Source: Meandrina meandrites (taxonomy: Eukaryota > Cnidaria > Anthozoa > Scleractinia > Meandrinidae). Taken from it: DNA of 64,000 nucleotides. Position 1 is the stretch's first letter. Every line of letters starts with the position of its first letter. Below, piece by piece: positions 26,101 to 31,593 of the stretch. The notes beneath the pieces were generated by a model. It did not search any database, had not been told where the DNA came from, and worked only from the letters and a program-made list of their open reading frames with translations. The position numbers and the translations under genes were made by a program. The stretch lies in contig OY855912.1 in the NCBI GenBank assembly GCA_963693305.1, forward strand, positions 8,482,001 to 8,546,000, given 5' to 3'.

Positions 26101-26276
26101 ACACGTTCCAATTGCTTGTACGCTCTTTGATCCAACGGCCAAAAAATATCAAATAAGATCACTTCTGCTCCTTTCCTCTCCAGCGCATTTCCCAACTTGT
26201 GGCCAAAATAGCCTCCTCCTCCCGTCACAAGCACTCTTTTCCCTTGAAATGCAACTACATCCGAACCTTCCGCCAT
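4999..26276 (-). CDS. SDR42E1: SDR42E1-like short-chain dehydrogenase/reductase, 11 exons
   Basis: Exons, in coding order: 26276-26097, 22309-22208, 20794-20737, 20544-20429, 19885-19810, 18367-18285, 17561-17427, 15244-15179, 13938-13875, 12167-12091, 5244-4999. Each has AG/GT borders and phases that agree, summing to 1203 nt: 400 codons plus stop, against about 393 residues in vertebrate SDR42E1. The extended-SDR nucleotide-binding motif TGGGGYFG is at residues 18-25 with acidic D43 after the second strand. The active site has the YTST serine (S127) and Y157-SRT-K161. A hydrophobic helix near residues 370-388 (VNVVIGIMFACLLLAWLP) should anchor it in a membrane, as in the 3-beta-HSD/NSDHL relatives. 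It is expected to oxidise or reduce a hydroxyl/keto group of a lipid or steroid-like substrate with NAD(P); the substrate is not known from sequence. No coding lesion is seen, although its introns carry many transposons. SDR42E2 is the main alternative name. Confidence 0.93.
6021..7420. repeat. Nested long inverted repeat (1.4 kb)
   Basis: TGTTCTTTTCTTGGCGCC at 6021 pairs with its reverse complement ending at 7420. The arms run inward to CCCAGGAGG at 6751 / CCTCCTGGG at 6952, around a loop of about 190 bp. Mirror-image reading frames at 6603-6788 and 7108-6890 are by-products of this symmetry, not genes. Confidence 0.75.
6216..6483. mobile_element. MITE with TA target duplication, inserted in left arm
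   Basis: Inverted termini CAGCGGATTCAGGTTGAGTG are flanked by TA (6214-6215 and 6484-6485). The right arm of the surrounding repeat (near 7225) reads TTTTCATAAATTTG, that is, the same site with one TA and no insert. TA duplication suggests the Tc1/mariner superfamily. Confidence 0.8.
7421..8100. other. Intronic spacer with AATTCC/CCCCC repeats
   Basis: At 7425-7570 the motif ATTCCAAAAT followed by a short spacer and a C run recurs about three times. The part after 7860 may be the 5' leader of the Penelope-like copy. No gene is seen. Confidence 0.4.
8161..8567 (+). pseudogene. Possible ORF1 of the Penelope-like element, frameshifted
   Basis: A frame opening at ATG 8161 (MEGIFQEVKES) runs to about 8330. 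A second frame then continues with a long Arg/Ser-rich tail (RRSSPAATNAQGRRSRPKQR) to a stop at 8565-8567. Joined by one shift they would form a basic, nucleic-acid-binding-like protein just upstream of the reverse transcriptase. The assignment rests on position and composition only. Confidence 0.35.
8608..9443 (+). mobile_element. Penelope-like element reverse transcriptase, 5' part
   Basis: Starts at ATG 8608 and shows the order typical of Penelope-like RTs: an N-terminal block (LTRDQSRTLGLGLKF), the VLATDKNLGPALVST block, then IPKIHKSPVAGRPIAAS and TVLRDSGELIRA, corresponding to the fingers region. The catalytic YxDD part and the GIY-YIG endonuclease are missing. The frame stops at 9442 because the following segment is inverted (next entry). 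No 5' partner gene depends on it; it is an intronic relic. Confidence 0.8.
9432..9597 (-). mobile_element. Inverted next segment of the same Penelope-like RT
   Basis: Read on the minus strand, it gives CFLVTADVSSLYPNIDTKKA and LLLREGKVAQTPLLVQLAR, which is the palm block expected directly after GELIRA in the forward piece. It contains the first RT aspartate (ADVSSLYPNI). The junction shares CCGAGCT between the two orientations. A one-base shift precedes the segment near LEK. Confidence 0.75.
9598..11230. other. Intronic DNA without recognised gene
   Basis: No protein similarity is recognisable. A short perfect hairpin lies at 11182-11213 (stem GTCAGGCCTTCTGG, 4-base loop). The stretch belongs to the interior of the TTAA composite. 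Confidence 0.45.
11516..13002. other. SDR42E1 intron sequence around exon 10
   Basis: Apart from exon 10, it holds TTAAAGGGGCACTGTCACGG at about 12593, which looks like one end of a TTAA element whose other end I cannot find. A perfect 15-bp-stem hairpin lies at 12777-12809 (AACTTGAAAAAGTCA). Confidence 0.45.
12091..12167 (-). CDS. SDR42E1: SDR42E1-like exon 10
   Basis: Residues 294-319, ending RYIYNFQPFLTRTE, which is strongly conserved in the family. Acceptor TTTTTCAG, donor GAG|GTAATT. The next intron (5245-12090) is the longest rightward of the last exon and contains the TTAA composite element. Confidence 0.9.
13003..13643. mobile_element. TTAA-flanked foldback, 284-bp arms
   Basis: Arms 13003-13286 and 13360-13643 are near-perfect reverse complements around a 73-bp loop, starting TTAAAGGAGAAGTTCACTCC. 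TTAA at each edge is consistent with piggyBac-type insertion. The arms include CGCCGCCATCTTG, common in promoters, so it could have been built from host DNA. It lies in the intron between exons 9 and 10. Confidence 0.85.
13875..13938 (-). CDS. SDR42E1: SDR42E1-like exon 9
   Basis: Residues 273-293 (VEGLGYTFPKLKLPITFIY). Acceptor GCCATGATAG, donor G|GTAAGT, phase 1 out. Confidence 0.88.
14259..14292. repeat. (TTTA)n microsatellite
   Basis: Uninterrupted TTTA repeats, about eight units, in the intron between exons 8 and 9. Confidence 0.95.
15179..15244 (-). CDS. SDR42E1: SDR42E1-like exon 8
   Basis: Residues 251-272 (AGQAYFISDDSPVNNFEFF). Acceptor TTTTTTTTCCAG, donor TTA|GTAAGT; 66 nt, phase 0 at both ends. 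Confidence 0.9.
15501..15528. repeat. (CAGT)n microsatellite
   Basis: About six uninterrupted CAGT units within the intron between exons 7 and 8. Confidence 0.9.
15945..16510 (+). repeat. Dispersed repeat, copy 1
   Basis: It aligns in the same orientation with 35510-36345. Shared landmarks are GACTCTGTGT.GCCAA, TTTTTGATTTGATYC, and several blocks of ACAAA(A/G)GTATC followed by a GTTAC. Both copies are diverged and carry no convincing coding frame. Boundaries are approximate. Confidence 0.55.
17099..17162. repeat. (AAT)n(AAG)n compound microsatellite
   Basis: AAT units pass into AAG units without a break, about 64 bp, in the intron between exons 7 and 8. Confidence 0.95.
17427..17561 (-). 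CDS. SDR42E1: SDR42E1-like exon 7
   Basis: Residues 206-250. It holds FFRFTYG and DFVHVNNLVEAHVLA, the conserved 'FVHVDN' segment of the family with Asn in place of the usual Asp. Acceptor ATCTGTAG, donor GCT|GTGAGT. Confidence 0.9.
17687..17874. mobile_element. MITE family A, copy 1
   Basis: Ends AATAGGCCATTTCC / GGAAATGGCTTATT, with inner arms CAAAACGAGTCTA..GAGCGAAACC paired with the reverse complement around ATTTGCATGAAAATGGAC. A second copy lies at 43850-44030. It sits just 5' (in minus sense) of SDR exon 7. No coding capacity. Confidence 0.8.
18285..18367 (-). CDS. SDR42E1: SDR42E1-like exon 6
   Basis: Residues 178-205, including LRPAGIYGEGELRHLPRIV, the substrate-side segment of the fold. 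Acceptor GTAATTACAG, donor GTG|GTAGGT. Confidence 0.9.
18486..18938. repeat. Degenerate foldback repeat
   Basis: GGGCTATAGAATGG near 18487 faces CCATTCTATACCCC near 18915, and GACTTGCCTAAAA occurs near both ends. The interior is rich in GAGACT/AGATT motifs. Ends are only roughly defined. Confidence 0.45.
19215..19570. repeat. Diverged minisatellite in SDR42E1 intron
   Basis: A unit of roughly 30-40 bp resembling GGTCAACTTCAGAAATCTT(T/C)GGAAGAC recurs about ten times with many substitutions and length changes. Chance reading frames across it come from the repetition. Confidence 0.7.
19810..19885 (-). CDS. SDR42E1: SDR42E1-like exon 5 (catalytic YxxxK)
   Basis: Residues 153-177 with HPDHYSRTKSIAEQ, the catalytic Tyr157 and Lys161. 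Acceptor CCTTTGTCAG, donor A|GTGAGT, leaving one base (phase 1). Confidence 0.92.
20120..20304 (-). mobile_element. tRNA-derived SINE, old partial copy
   Basis: Read on the minus strand it starts GGGAGGCGTGTGTGGCCTAG and later has TTGTTCTTGGACAAGA and GGTGTATAAATAGGTACC, matching the intact SINE at 60611-60899 in order. It is diverged and lacks the 3' domain. Confidence 0.75.
20429..20544 (-). CDS. SDR42E1: SDR42E1-like exon 4 (active-site Ser)
   Basis: Residues 114-152, including LVYTSTYNVVFGGQVI and GDESLPYLPL, the stretch most conserved with SDR42E proteins. Acceptor GATTGTAG, donor AAG|GTAATA. Confidence 0.92.
20737..20794 (-). CDS. SDR42E1: SDR42E1-like exon 3
   Basis: A 58-nt exon, residues 95-113 (LNREQIEKVNILGTKHVID) plus one base. 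Acceptor TGATTTCAG, donor G|GTAAGT. Confidence 0.9.
20974..21558. mobile_element. Inverted-repeat element with GCCTCC termini
   Basis: GCCTCCTCCGCAGGC at the left faces GCCTGCAGTGGAGGC at the right, and the subterminal ACTAGTGACCAATGAAAG is mirrored by TTATTGGTCACTAGT. Between lie a poly-C stretch (about 21437-21465) and no gene. No target duplication was identified. Confidence 0.6.
21981..22075 (-). mobile_element. SINE 3'-domain fragment
   Basis: The minus strand reads ACACTTTACTCTCACAGTGCC and then GCTGGGGGTAACCCTG and GGGAGTAG, the 3' conserved domain of the SINE at 60611-60899. It lies about 130 bp from SDR exon 2. The neighbouring 21815-21980 is a separate inverted repeat (GGCGGATCCAGAGG / TCTGAATCCACC). 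Confidence 0.75.
22208..22309 (-). CDS. SDR42E1: SDR42E1-like exon 2
   Basis: Residues 61-94, opening GDITRKEDVEKIF and ending SYGMSGREQ. The acceptor CCCCATAG and donor CAA|GTTAGT are clear; both edges are phase 0. Its 34 codons are too short to stand out as a reading frame. Confidence 0.9.
22516..23136. mobile_element. Non-autonomous piggyBac-type element
   Basis: TTAA at both edges, followed by inverted termini CCCTTTCACGCGCAAA (left) and CCCTTTCACTTGCAAA (right, reversed). TTAA plus CCC termini is the classical piggyBac pattern. The 621-bp body has no transposase; the 127-codon plus frame inside shows no known motif. It lies in SDR intron 1. Confidence 0.85.
23462..24546. mobile_element. 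hAT-like non-autonomous element
   Basis: A 16-bp perfect inverted terminus, CAGGGCTCAAAATAAT, bounds 1085 bp. The CAGGG start is typical of hAT elements. The flanks share AATAT on both sides, but I cannot confirm a full 8-bp duplication. ACCGGTCA motifs recur near both ends. Confidence 0.65.
24614..24794. repeat. Short inverted-repeat element
   Basis: TTATTATTCAACAA at the left and TTGTTGAATAATAA at the right enclose about 150 bp. Just beyond, at 24838-24868, the palindrome-like AGCCAACTCGGCCTACGGCC and its partner occur. Confidence 0.5.
24954..25898. mobile_element. TAA-flanked element with 40-bp GC-rich termini (Harbinger-like)
   Basis: Perfect inverted termini of about 40 bp start TGCGGGTATCAGCGGCCATC and include GGGGTCGACCCC. 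They are flanked by TAA on both sides (24951-24953 and 25899-25901). A three-base TWA duplication is characteristic of PIF/Harbinger elements. The 945-bp body is AT-rich and non-coding. It lies in SDR intron 1. Confidence 0.7.
26097..26276 (-). CDS. SDR42E1: SDR42E1-like exon 1
   Basis: Codes for residues 1-60. The ATG at 26276-26274 (MAEGSD) is chosen because the open frame above it reaches only a TTG. It contains the Rossmann TGGGGYFG motif and ends CAG|GTTCGC, phase 0. Confidence 0.9.
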
Positions 26277-26373
26277 ATTGTACGAGCCTGCATTCAACCA
26301 GCAGACAACAGGATATCACTTTGTGTAAGCTTTAGTTTTGTATCCTCAAAAAAACTAATGTAGAGCCGCTGGT

Positions 26374-26395
26374 CACGTGAGATAGATGTCGGAAG
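26374..26395 (-). promoter_or_regulatory. Putative SDR42E1 promoter: E-box and ETS-like site
   Basis: TCACGTGAC (palindromic core CACGTG, 26374-26379) lies 98 bp upstream of the SDR start codon, and an ETS-type GGAAGT core follows at about 26391. No TATA box is evident. Function is inferred from motif and position. Confidence 0.4.
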
Positions 26396-26776
26396 TAACG
26401 GGAAGAAGCGGGCAGAGAAGATGACTGAATATTCAGACTAAGCTCCAATTTCTGGAATCTACAGAATGAATTAACCAGCAAAGGTAAAATAATCAGTAGG
26501 TATATGATGTATCAGTGCTCATGACAGATAGTGGGCAAACATCAAGAACTGCTCACGTTACCCTGCGTTACCAACGTTGAAGAGTTCGATCGGTCAATGC
26601 GTTCGATAACAGCAACTGGGATAACAATCGAACTCGTAAGAAATTTTTGTCAGTTTGACAAAACGTTCTTGTGAGTTTGACTGCTAATCCCAATTGCTGT
26701 TCGATCGCTGAAAGTTCTATTAGACACCGTGGTCCAGTTGTTATGATGCTTCAAGTAGTTCCAAAGATATTTCGGC

Positions 26777-28190
26777 AAGATTTCCGCACAGCCCCATACA
26801 TTTATTATGCATACAGTTCTTTGTTTATTGAAAACAATGAACAGAACAATAGAGCGCCTTTGGGACTAAAGCGCTTTGTTTGAGTCATTTCTTTGTTTTA
26901 GTAAACTTTCCATTTTTTTTCTAAGTCCAAAATAGTTTTAGACTTAAAAAAAATTACGATTTTTTCTTAATTTCGCGTCGAAAATAGGTAAAATAATTAA
27001 AGACTTAGAAAAAGTTTGTGATTTCGCGTTCAAAATACGGGAAATCGAAAGCAAATCTTGAATTTTTGGCGCTTTCAACCTGTTATAAAATTAACCACAA
27101 GCCTACCAATAGCGATTTAGACCTTGGGGTTAGCTTTAAAATGTTGTTTGGGTCAGCGAGTATTGTAATTCTGCAAAACACAAATAAAGTTTACTAAATT
27201 ATTGACTTTATTTTACCTTTCGTGTTGTTTTGTCTCGAAGTTTTCCCTTGATTTCGTTCTTGAAATGCAGTCAACAAGGATCGCTTCCATTTGTTGTCGT
27301 GTATTTTGTCTCTCTATTCCGAGAAATTGCAGAGGAATTACGAATAATGCCCACCACAGGATGAAGTTCTTCTTGTCCTGGTTATTATTTACTCCATATT
27401 CCGGTATAAACGTGTATTTCATGAACGACGTGAGCAGATTGTTTCCCTGCAACACTGTATGCAACGGACGCTCATGAACAGCAATAATCTTGCACAGCGT
27501 GTGTCAGGTTGAGAAAGACATCGAAGTATTACCTCTGGCGTAGGACAAAGAGAAACAGTCGAGGATTTCATGGAGGACTTAGAAGATTTCGAATACGTTT
27601 TGGAGACGAAGACTTCTAAGCAAACGCGGTTAGAGAAAACACGAAACTTCAACCTTCCATGTTATACACCAGGGAGCCAATGATTAACATATGTGATGCA
27701 TGCTTTCGTGGAATCAGAAATATGCTTCAAAAAGGTGAATAAATAAATTGTAATGTAAATTTTTCTTTGTTTTCATGGCTGACGAACAAATAAAATTAAT
27801 TTATCAAGTGGCAATTTTCAACTGAACCTCGTAGCGTAGTGGTATAGATGTTGGACTTGTAATCCAGGGGTAATCGAAGGGTAAAGGTTCGAGGCCTATC
27901 GTGGAAAAAAAAACAAAAAAAGAAGGAAAAGTCGAGGGAAGGCTGGGTACAGAAAAGTGGCGTAGAAGGGAAGGAAGAAGAAAGAAGAACGGAGCAGGGA
28001 AAGGGAGAAAAAGAGAAAAAAAATCGCGCGCAACGAAATCCTCTTTTATTTGCACAGTAAGTAATAATTATCAATGTATATATTCAGTACCTCAAGGTAT
28101 TGGCCTTTGTCTCATAAGACAATGAAGTACATGCATAATTAATTAATCTGCATGCATAATAAATGTATGGGGCTGTGCGGAAATTTTTCC
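26777..28190. mobile_element. Possible 1.4-kb element with MITE-B termini
   Basis: AAGATTTCCGCACAGCCCCA at 26777 has its inverse ending near 28190. Both ends share the variant ATACATTTATTATGCAT, which differs from the compact copy at 63482-63622. Matching variants suggest the two ends belong to a single insertion, which would enclose the tRNA-like gene. Two independent fragments remain possible. Confidence 0.5.
27827..27904 (+). tRNA. tRNA-Thr(TGT)-like gene or SINE head
   Basis: An A-box-like TAGCGTAGTGG and a perfect B box GGTTCGAGGCC are present. The anticodon arm folds as TTGGA / TCCAG around the loop CTTGTAA, giving anticodon TGT. The acceptor stem (CCTCG / CGTGG) has a mismatch, and the variable region is unusually long. 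An A-rich stretch follows directly, so a tRNA-derived SINE or pseudogene is at least as likely as a working gene. Confidence 0.45.
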
Positions 28191-28497
28191 GATATTTCTG
28201 AAAGTTTCAAAACATTCCCAAAGATTTCCCAAACTCAAAACAACCATGAAGTACCAGCAATGTTTGCAATAGAAATGGAGAATTATGATTTGTTTGATAA
28301 CCATAGTTAAATGATAACATTGTTGAATGTTTATAATGAGGGTAATGATATGTAGTTGGAAGATGGGTCCTCTCTTTCATCCCTTGGTTACGTCACAGGG
28401 AGCCCAGACGTTGTGACATATTGATGTTGGCGAATGAACATTGTGTTACATTTTCAGCTGATAAAGCATTGTATTAGAACACTTTGACAATTGCTCT

Positions 28498-28686
28498 GTC
28501 TAACCTTATGTTTGCATTGCGTTATTTGACACCTCTGTGCTCCTGGAGTGGGTTAAACTTGCTGAGGTTTGCTTTCCCTAAAGAATCGTTCTCTGTAGGG
28601 TAAGCAAAACCTCAGAAAGTCGAACCTGCCTGAACTGAAGGAAAGCAGAGACCTCATAATAACACAAGGCAAACATAAGGTTAGAC
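28498..28686. repeat. Small foldback element
   Basis: Ends GTCTAACCTTATGTTTGC and its inverse, with a second inner hairpin (CTGAGGTTTGCTTTCCCT / AGGGTAAGCAAAACCTCAG). 189 bp, non-coding. Confidence 0.7.
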
Positions 28687-28798
28687 ATTTTATTCAAATT
28701 ATTCTTTAATACGTGTACTATCTAGAGCAATTTTCAAAGCATTCTCATACAATGTCTTATTGGCTGAAAATGTGGTAATTGTGAAGAACAGCTCCCCA

Positions 28799-28890
28799 AA
28801 CCGACTGTCGGCCAACTGTTGGCCGTTTGTCGGCTGACTGTCGGCCGACAAACAGCCAACAGTCAGCCGACAGACGACCAACAGTCGTCC
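28799..28890. repeat. GTCGGC/CAACAG palindromic cluster
   Basis: Short words (GTCGGCC, AACTGTTGG, CGACAAACAG) recur in both orientations around the centre GTCGGCCGAC, giving a strong potential hairpin that is GC-rich against AT-rich flanks. Confidence 0.7.
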
Positions 28891-29313
28891 AAGTGTTTCA
28901 GCATTTCTGCTTATACTGCTTCAAACTGCTGCTCATAAAAAATAGTCGTAGGCTCAAAGAGACCTCTGTTTCAATCTTATTTTCAGGAAACTGCTATTGG
29001 TTTACCCTCTGGTACAGGCTTCTGCTGCGGGCATAACACTTAGGACATTATCCTTATTGTAAAATGATAATGATTTTCTTTAAACATGAGTTGCGTTCAT
29101 CAGTAAATATTTTTCTGATGAACATGATTCTTGTAAGCTCAGAATTATTTGATACCTGGTGAAATACAACACTCACTCCATGCCTGAAACTTCCGTCAAA
29201 CAGCTAGAAATCGAATGCATAAAAATTTGCCGTTGCAACTGAGTGAATTTGCTTGGCATCTTATCTGGCATCTTATGAAGTACATCAGTCTAGGCTGACC
29301 CAAAACCTCTGTT

Positions 29314-30157
29314 TAACTGCCAGAAATCAAACACATTTGCCGGTACTCTAAGCTACAGAAGACGGTTCATGCTCATGACAGTCGAGGTGGCGAACTGAAA
29401 GTAGTTCCCAGTGCTTTTTGATTTGATTCATAAAGTAATCATCACATCATAACACTAATCCTCCATTGCATGCCAGCATAAGGCGAACGACTGATGTCAT
29501 TGCCTAAGAAATAATAACAGTGCATAAATTAATGCAATTGACAATATTTTTGTAACTGTAGCTGTCATTAACTGCTGTTGATTTAAGTAGAAAATTCCCT
29601 TAATTCAAGTTAAAACATTTCTGGGGAGGGGGCAATCCCCTGTGCCCCCCCCCCCCCCCCCCTGCTATTGATAGTCCAGAAGCCAGGAACAAAAAATCGA
29701 GGTTTCGCATAACCCACTAGTTAGAAAAGGGTTGATAACTGCCAGAAATCAAACACATTTGCCGGTACTCTAAGCTACAGAAGATGGTTCATGCTCATGA
29801 CAGTCGAGGTGGCGAACTGAAAGTAGTTCCCAGTGCTTTTTGATTTGATTCATAAAGTAATCATCACATCATAACACTAATCCTCCATTGCATGCCAGCA
29901 TAAGGCGAACGACTGATGTCATTGCCTAAGAAATAATAACAGTGCATAAATTAATGCAATTGACAATATTTTTGTAACTGTAGCTGTCATTAACTGCTGT
30001 TGATTTAAGTAGAAAATTCCCTTAATTCAAGTTAAAACATTTCTGGGGAGGGGGCAATCCCCTGTGCCCCCCCCCCCCCCCCCTGCTATTGATAGTCCAG
30101 AAGCCAGGAACAAAAAATCGAGGTTTCGCATAACCCACTAGTTAGAAAAGGGTTGAC
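29314..30157. repeat. 422-bp near-perfect tandem duplication
   Basis: Unit 1 (29314-29735) and unit 2 (29736-30157) differ, by eye, at one base (C/T near 29364) and in the length of a poly-C run (18 against 17). The array ends about 290 bp upstream of the GT4 start codon. It could be a very recent duplication or an assembly artefact at the homopolymer. Confidence 0.9.
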
Positions 30158-30446
30158 TAATGCTCTAGTTTGCTCTGTAGTTTGTTAAGTTAAATTGTGA
30201 GTTGAGTTAAGTGGGTGTTTTCTTGGACAATCAACGGTTTGACATGAAAACGAGGCTTACACGTATAACAGCATTTATTATGCCATTTTGACCAAATATT
30301 TTGGTAAAAATGTATAGTCTGACATCCGTTCTGTAAGTAAGAGTTGGCTAAGGTGCTAGATTAAAGGTGCAACATCATATTGTTTATTTACAGGAAGACC
30401 CCAAGGAGGGTACAGTCTGTAGTGGTGTGGAGCAATGTGAAGAGAC

Positions 30447-31593
30447 ATGATCATACATGTTACCCTTTTGGCAGAAGAATGGACTCAGTCAGCTAAGGGA
30501 GGTACTCAATCCATCTTAAACAGAGAGCTTGCCATTCACCTAGCCCAGCATCCTAATGTAAAGGTTGGTGTTTTAATACCAAAGTGTAGTCTAGAGGACA
30601 AACAAGATGCTGAAAAATATCAGATTGACATTGTTACACCTGATGAATGCCCAGGTGTTGATCCAGTTTCTTTGCTGGGATTTCCACCAGAAGGATTTAC
30701 TACAGACTTTATTGTTGGTCATGATGTTAAGCTTGGATGGCAAGGAAATGTGATAAGACAGAAGTATGGTTGCAAGTGGATACATGTGGTCCATACAAAT
30801 GCAGAGGAAATGGGAATGTACAAGAACTTCCCAGGTGCCATTTCCAGTGCTCAGGAAGAACATGAAAACCAAATAGAACTTTGTAAAAGGGCTGACATGG
30901 TGGTAACCATTGGGCCAAAGCTCAATGATAGTTTCTCTTCTAGCCTCAGCTTTCTTGGAAAAGAAATATTTAATCTAACACCAGGTATTTTTGATGAATT
31001 TTCTAACATACGTCAGGAATTCCAAGATCAAAAGACGTGTAAAATCTTAATCTTTGGTCGAGGGGATGCTGAAGACTTTGAACTCAAAGGGTTTGATATT
31101 GCTGCCAAAGCAGTAGCTGCTCTGAATGACTCAACTTACCGTCTTATGGTTGTCGGTGCTCCTGATGGGAGACAAGAGGAGTTGGCTGATAAGTTATGTA
31201 TTCATGGCATTTCCCGCAATCAGCTGATTGTGCGCCGTTTTTACAAAGACAGGAAACAATTGAGAAACTTCTTTTGTGAAGTGGATCTTCTTGCGATGCC
31301 ATCAGGAACAGAGGCTTTTGGGATAGCTGCTTTGGAAGCTTTATCGGCAGGTCTTCCACTCCTTCTGACTAGCAATTCAGGACTTGCAGAAGCTCTGACA
31401 GAAGTGCCCTTAGGTACTCAATGCATAGTAGATCCAGAAGCTGACTGGGCCAAGGAAATCAAGAAAGCTTGGAAAAACCTGAAAACTCGCCAGGAAGAGG
31501 CAAAAATTCTTCGTAAGTGGTATAAGGAGAAGTACAGCTGGAAGAAGCAGTGTGCTGCTCTTGTGGAAAAGGTGCAGAGCATGCTTGATCCAG
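30447..31593 (+). CDS. GT4-family glycosyltransferase domain exon
   Basis: ATG 30447 is the first in-frame start: a stop lies at 30438, and a splice acceptor (TTTATTTACAG, exon from 30394) implies a 5' untranslated exon. The domain is a complete GT-B fold of about 380 residues. The N-terminal KGGT loop is at 17-20 and HTNAEE at 116-121. GRGDAEDFELKG (204-215) starts the donor-binding lobe, and E289-AFGIAAL-E297 is the E-x7-E motif of retaining GT4 enzymes. Nothing suggests secretion. Donor and acceptor sugars cannot be read from sequence. The exon should end at CCA G|GTAGTA (31593, phase 1), although translation could run on to a stop at 31635-31637, giving a 396-residue stand-alone protein. 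From memory, group-1 glycosyltransferase domains were reported joined to NLR-type proteins in Acropora; here the next plus-strand exons suggest a TRADD-N/ankyrin partner. Confidence 0.85.

Noticed and set aside
27796..28074. Minus-strand Phe/Ser/Pro-rich frames of 83-92 codons
   Set aside because: Translation of the purine-rich tail after the tRNA-like sequence; low complexity.
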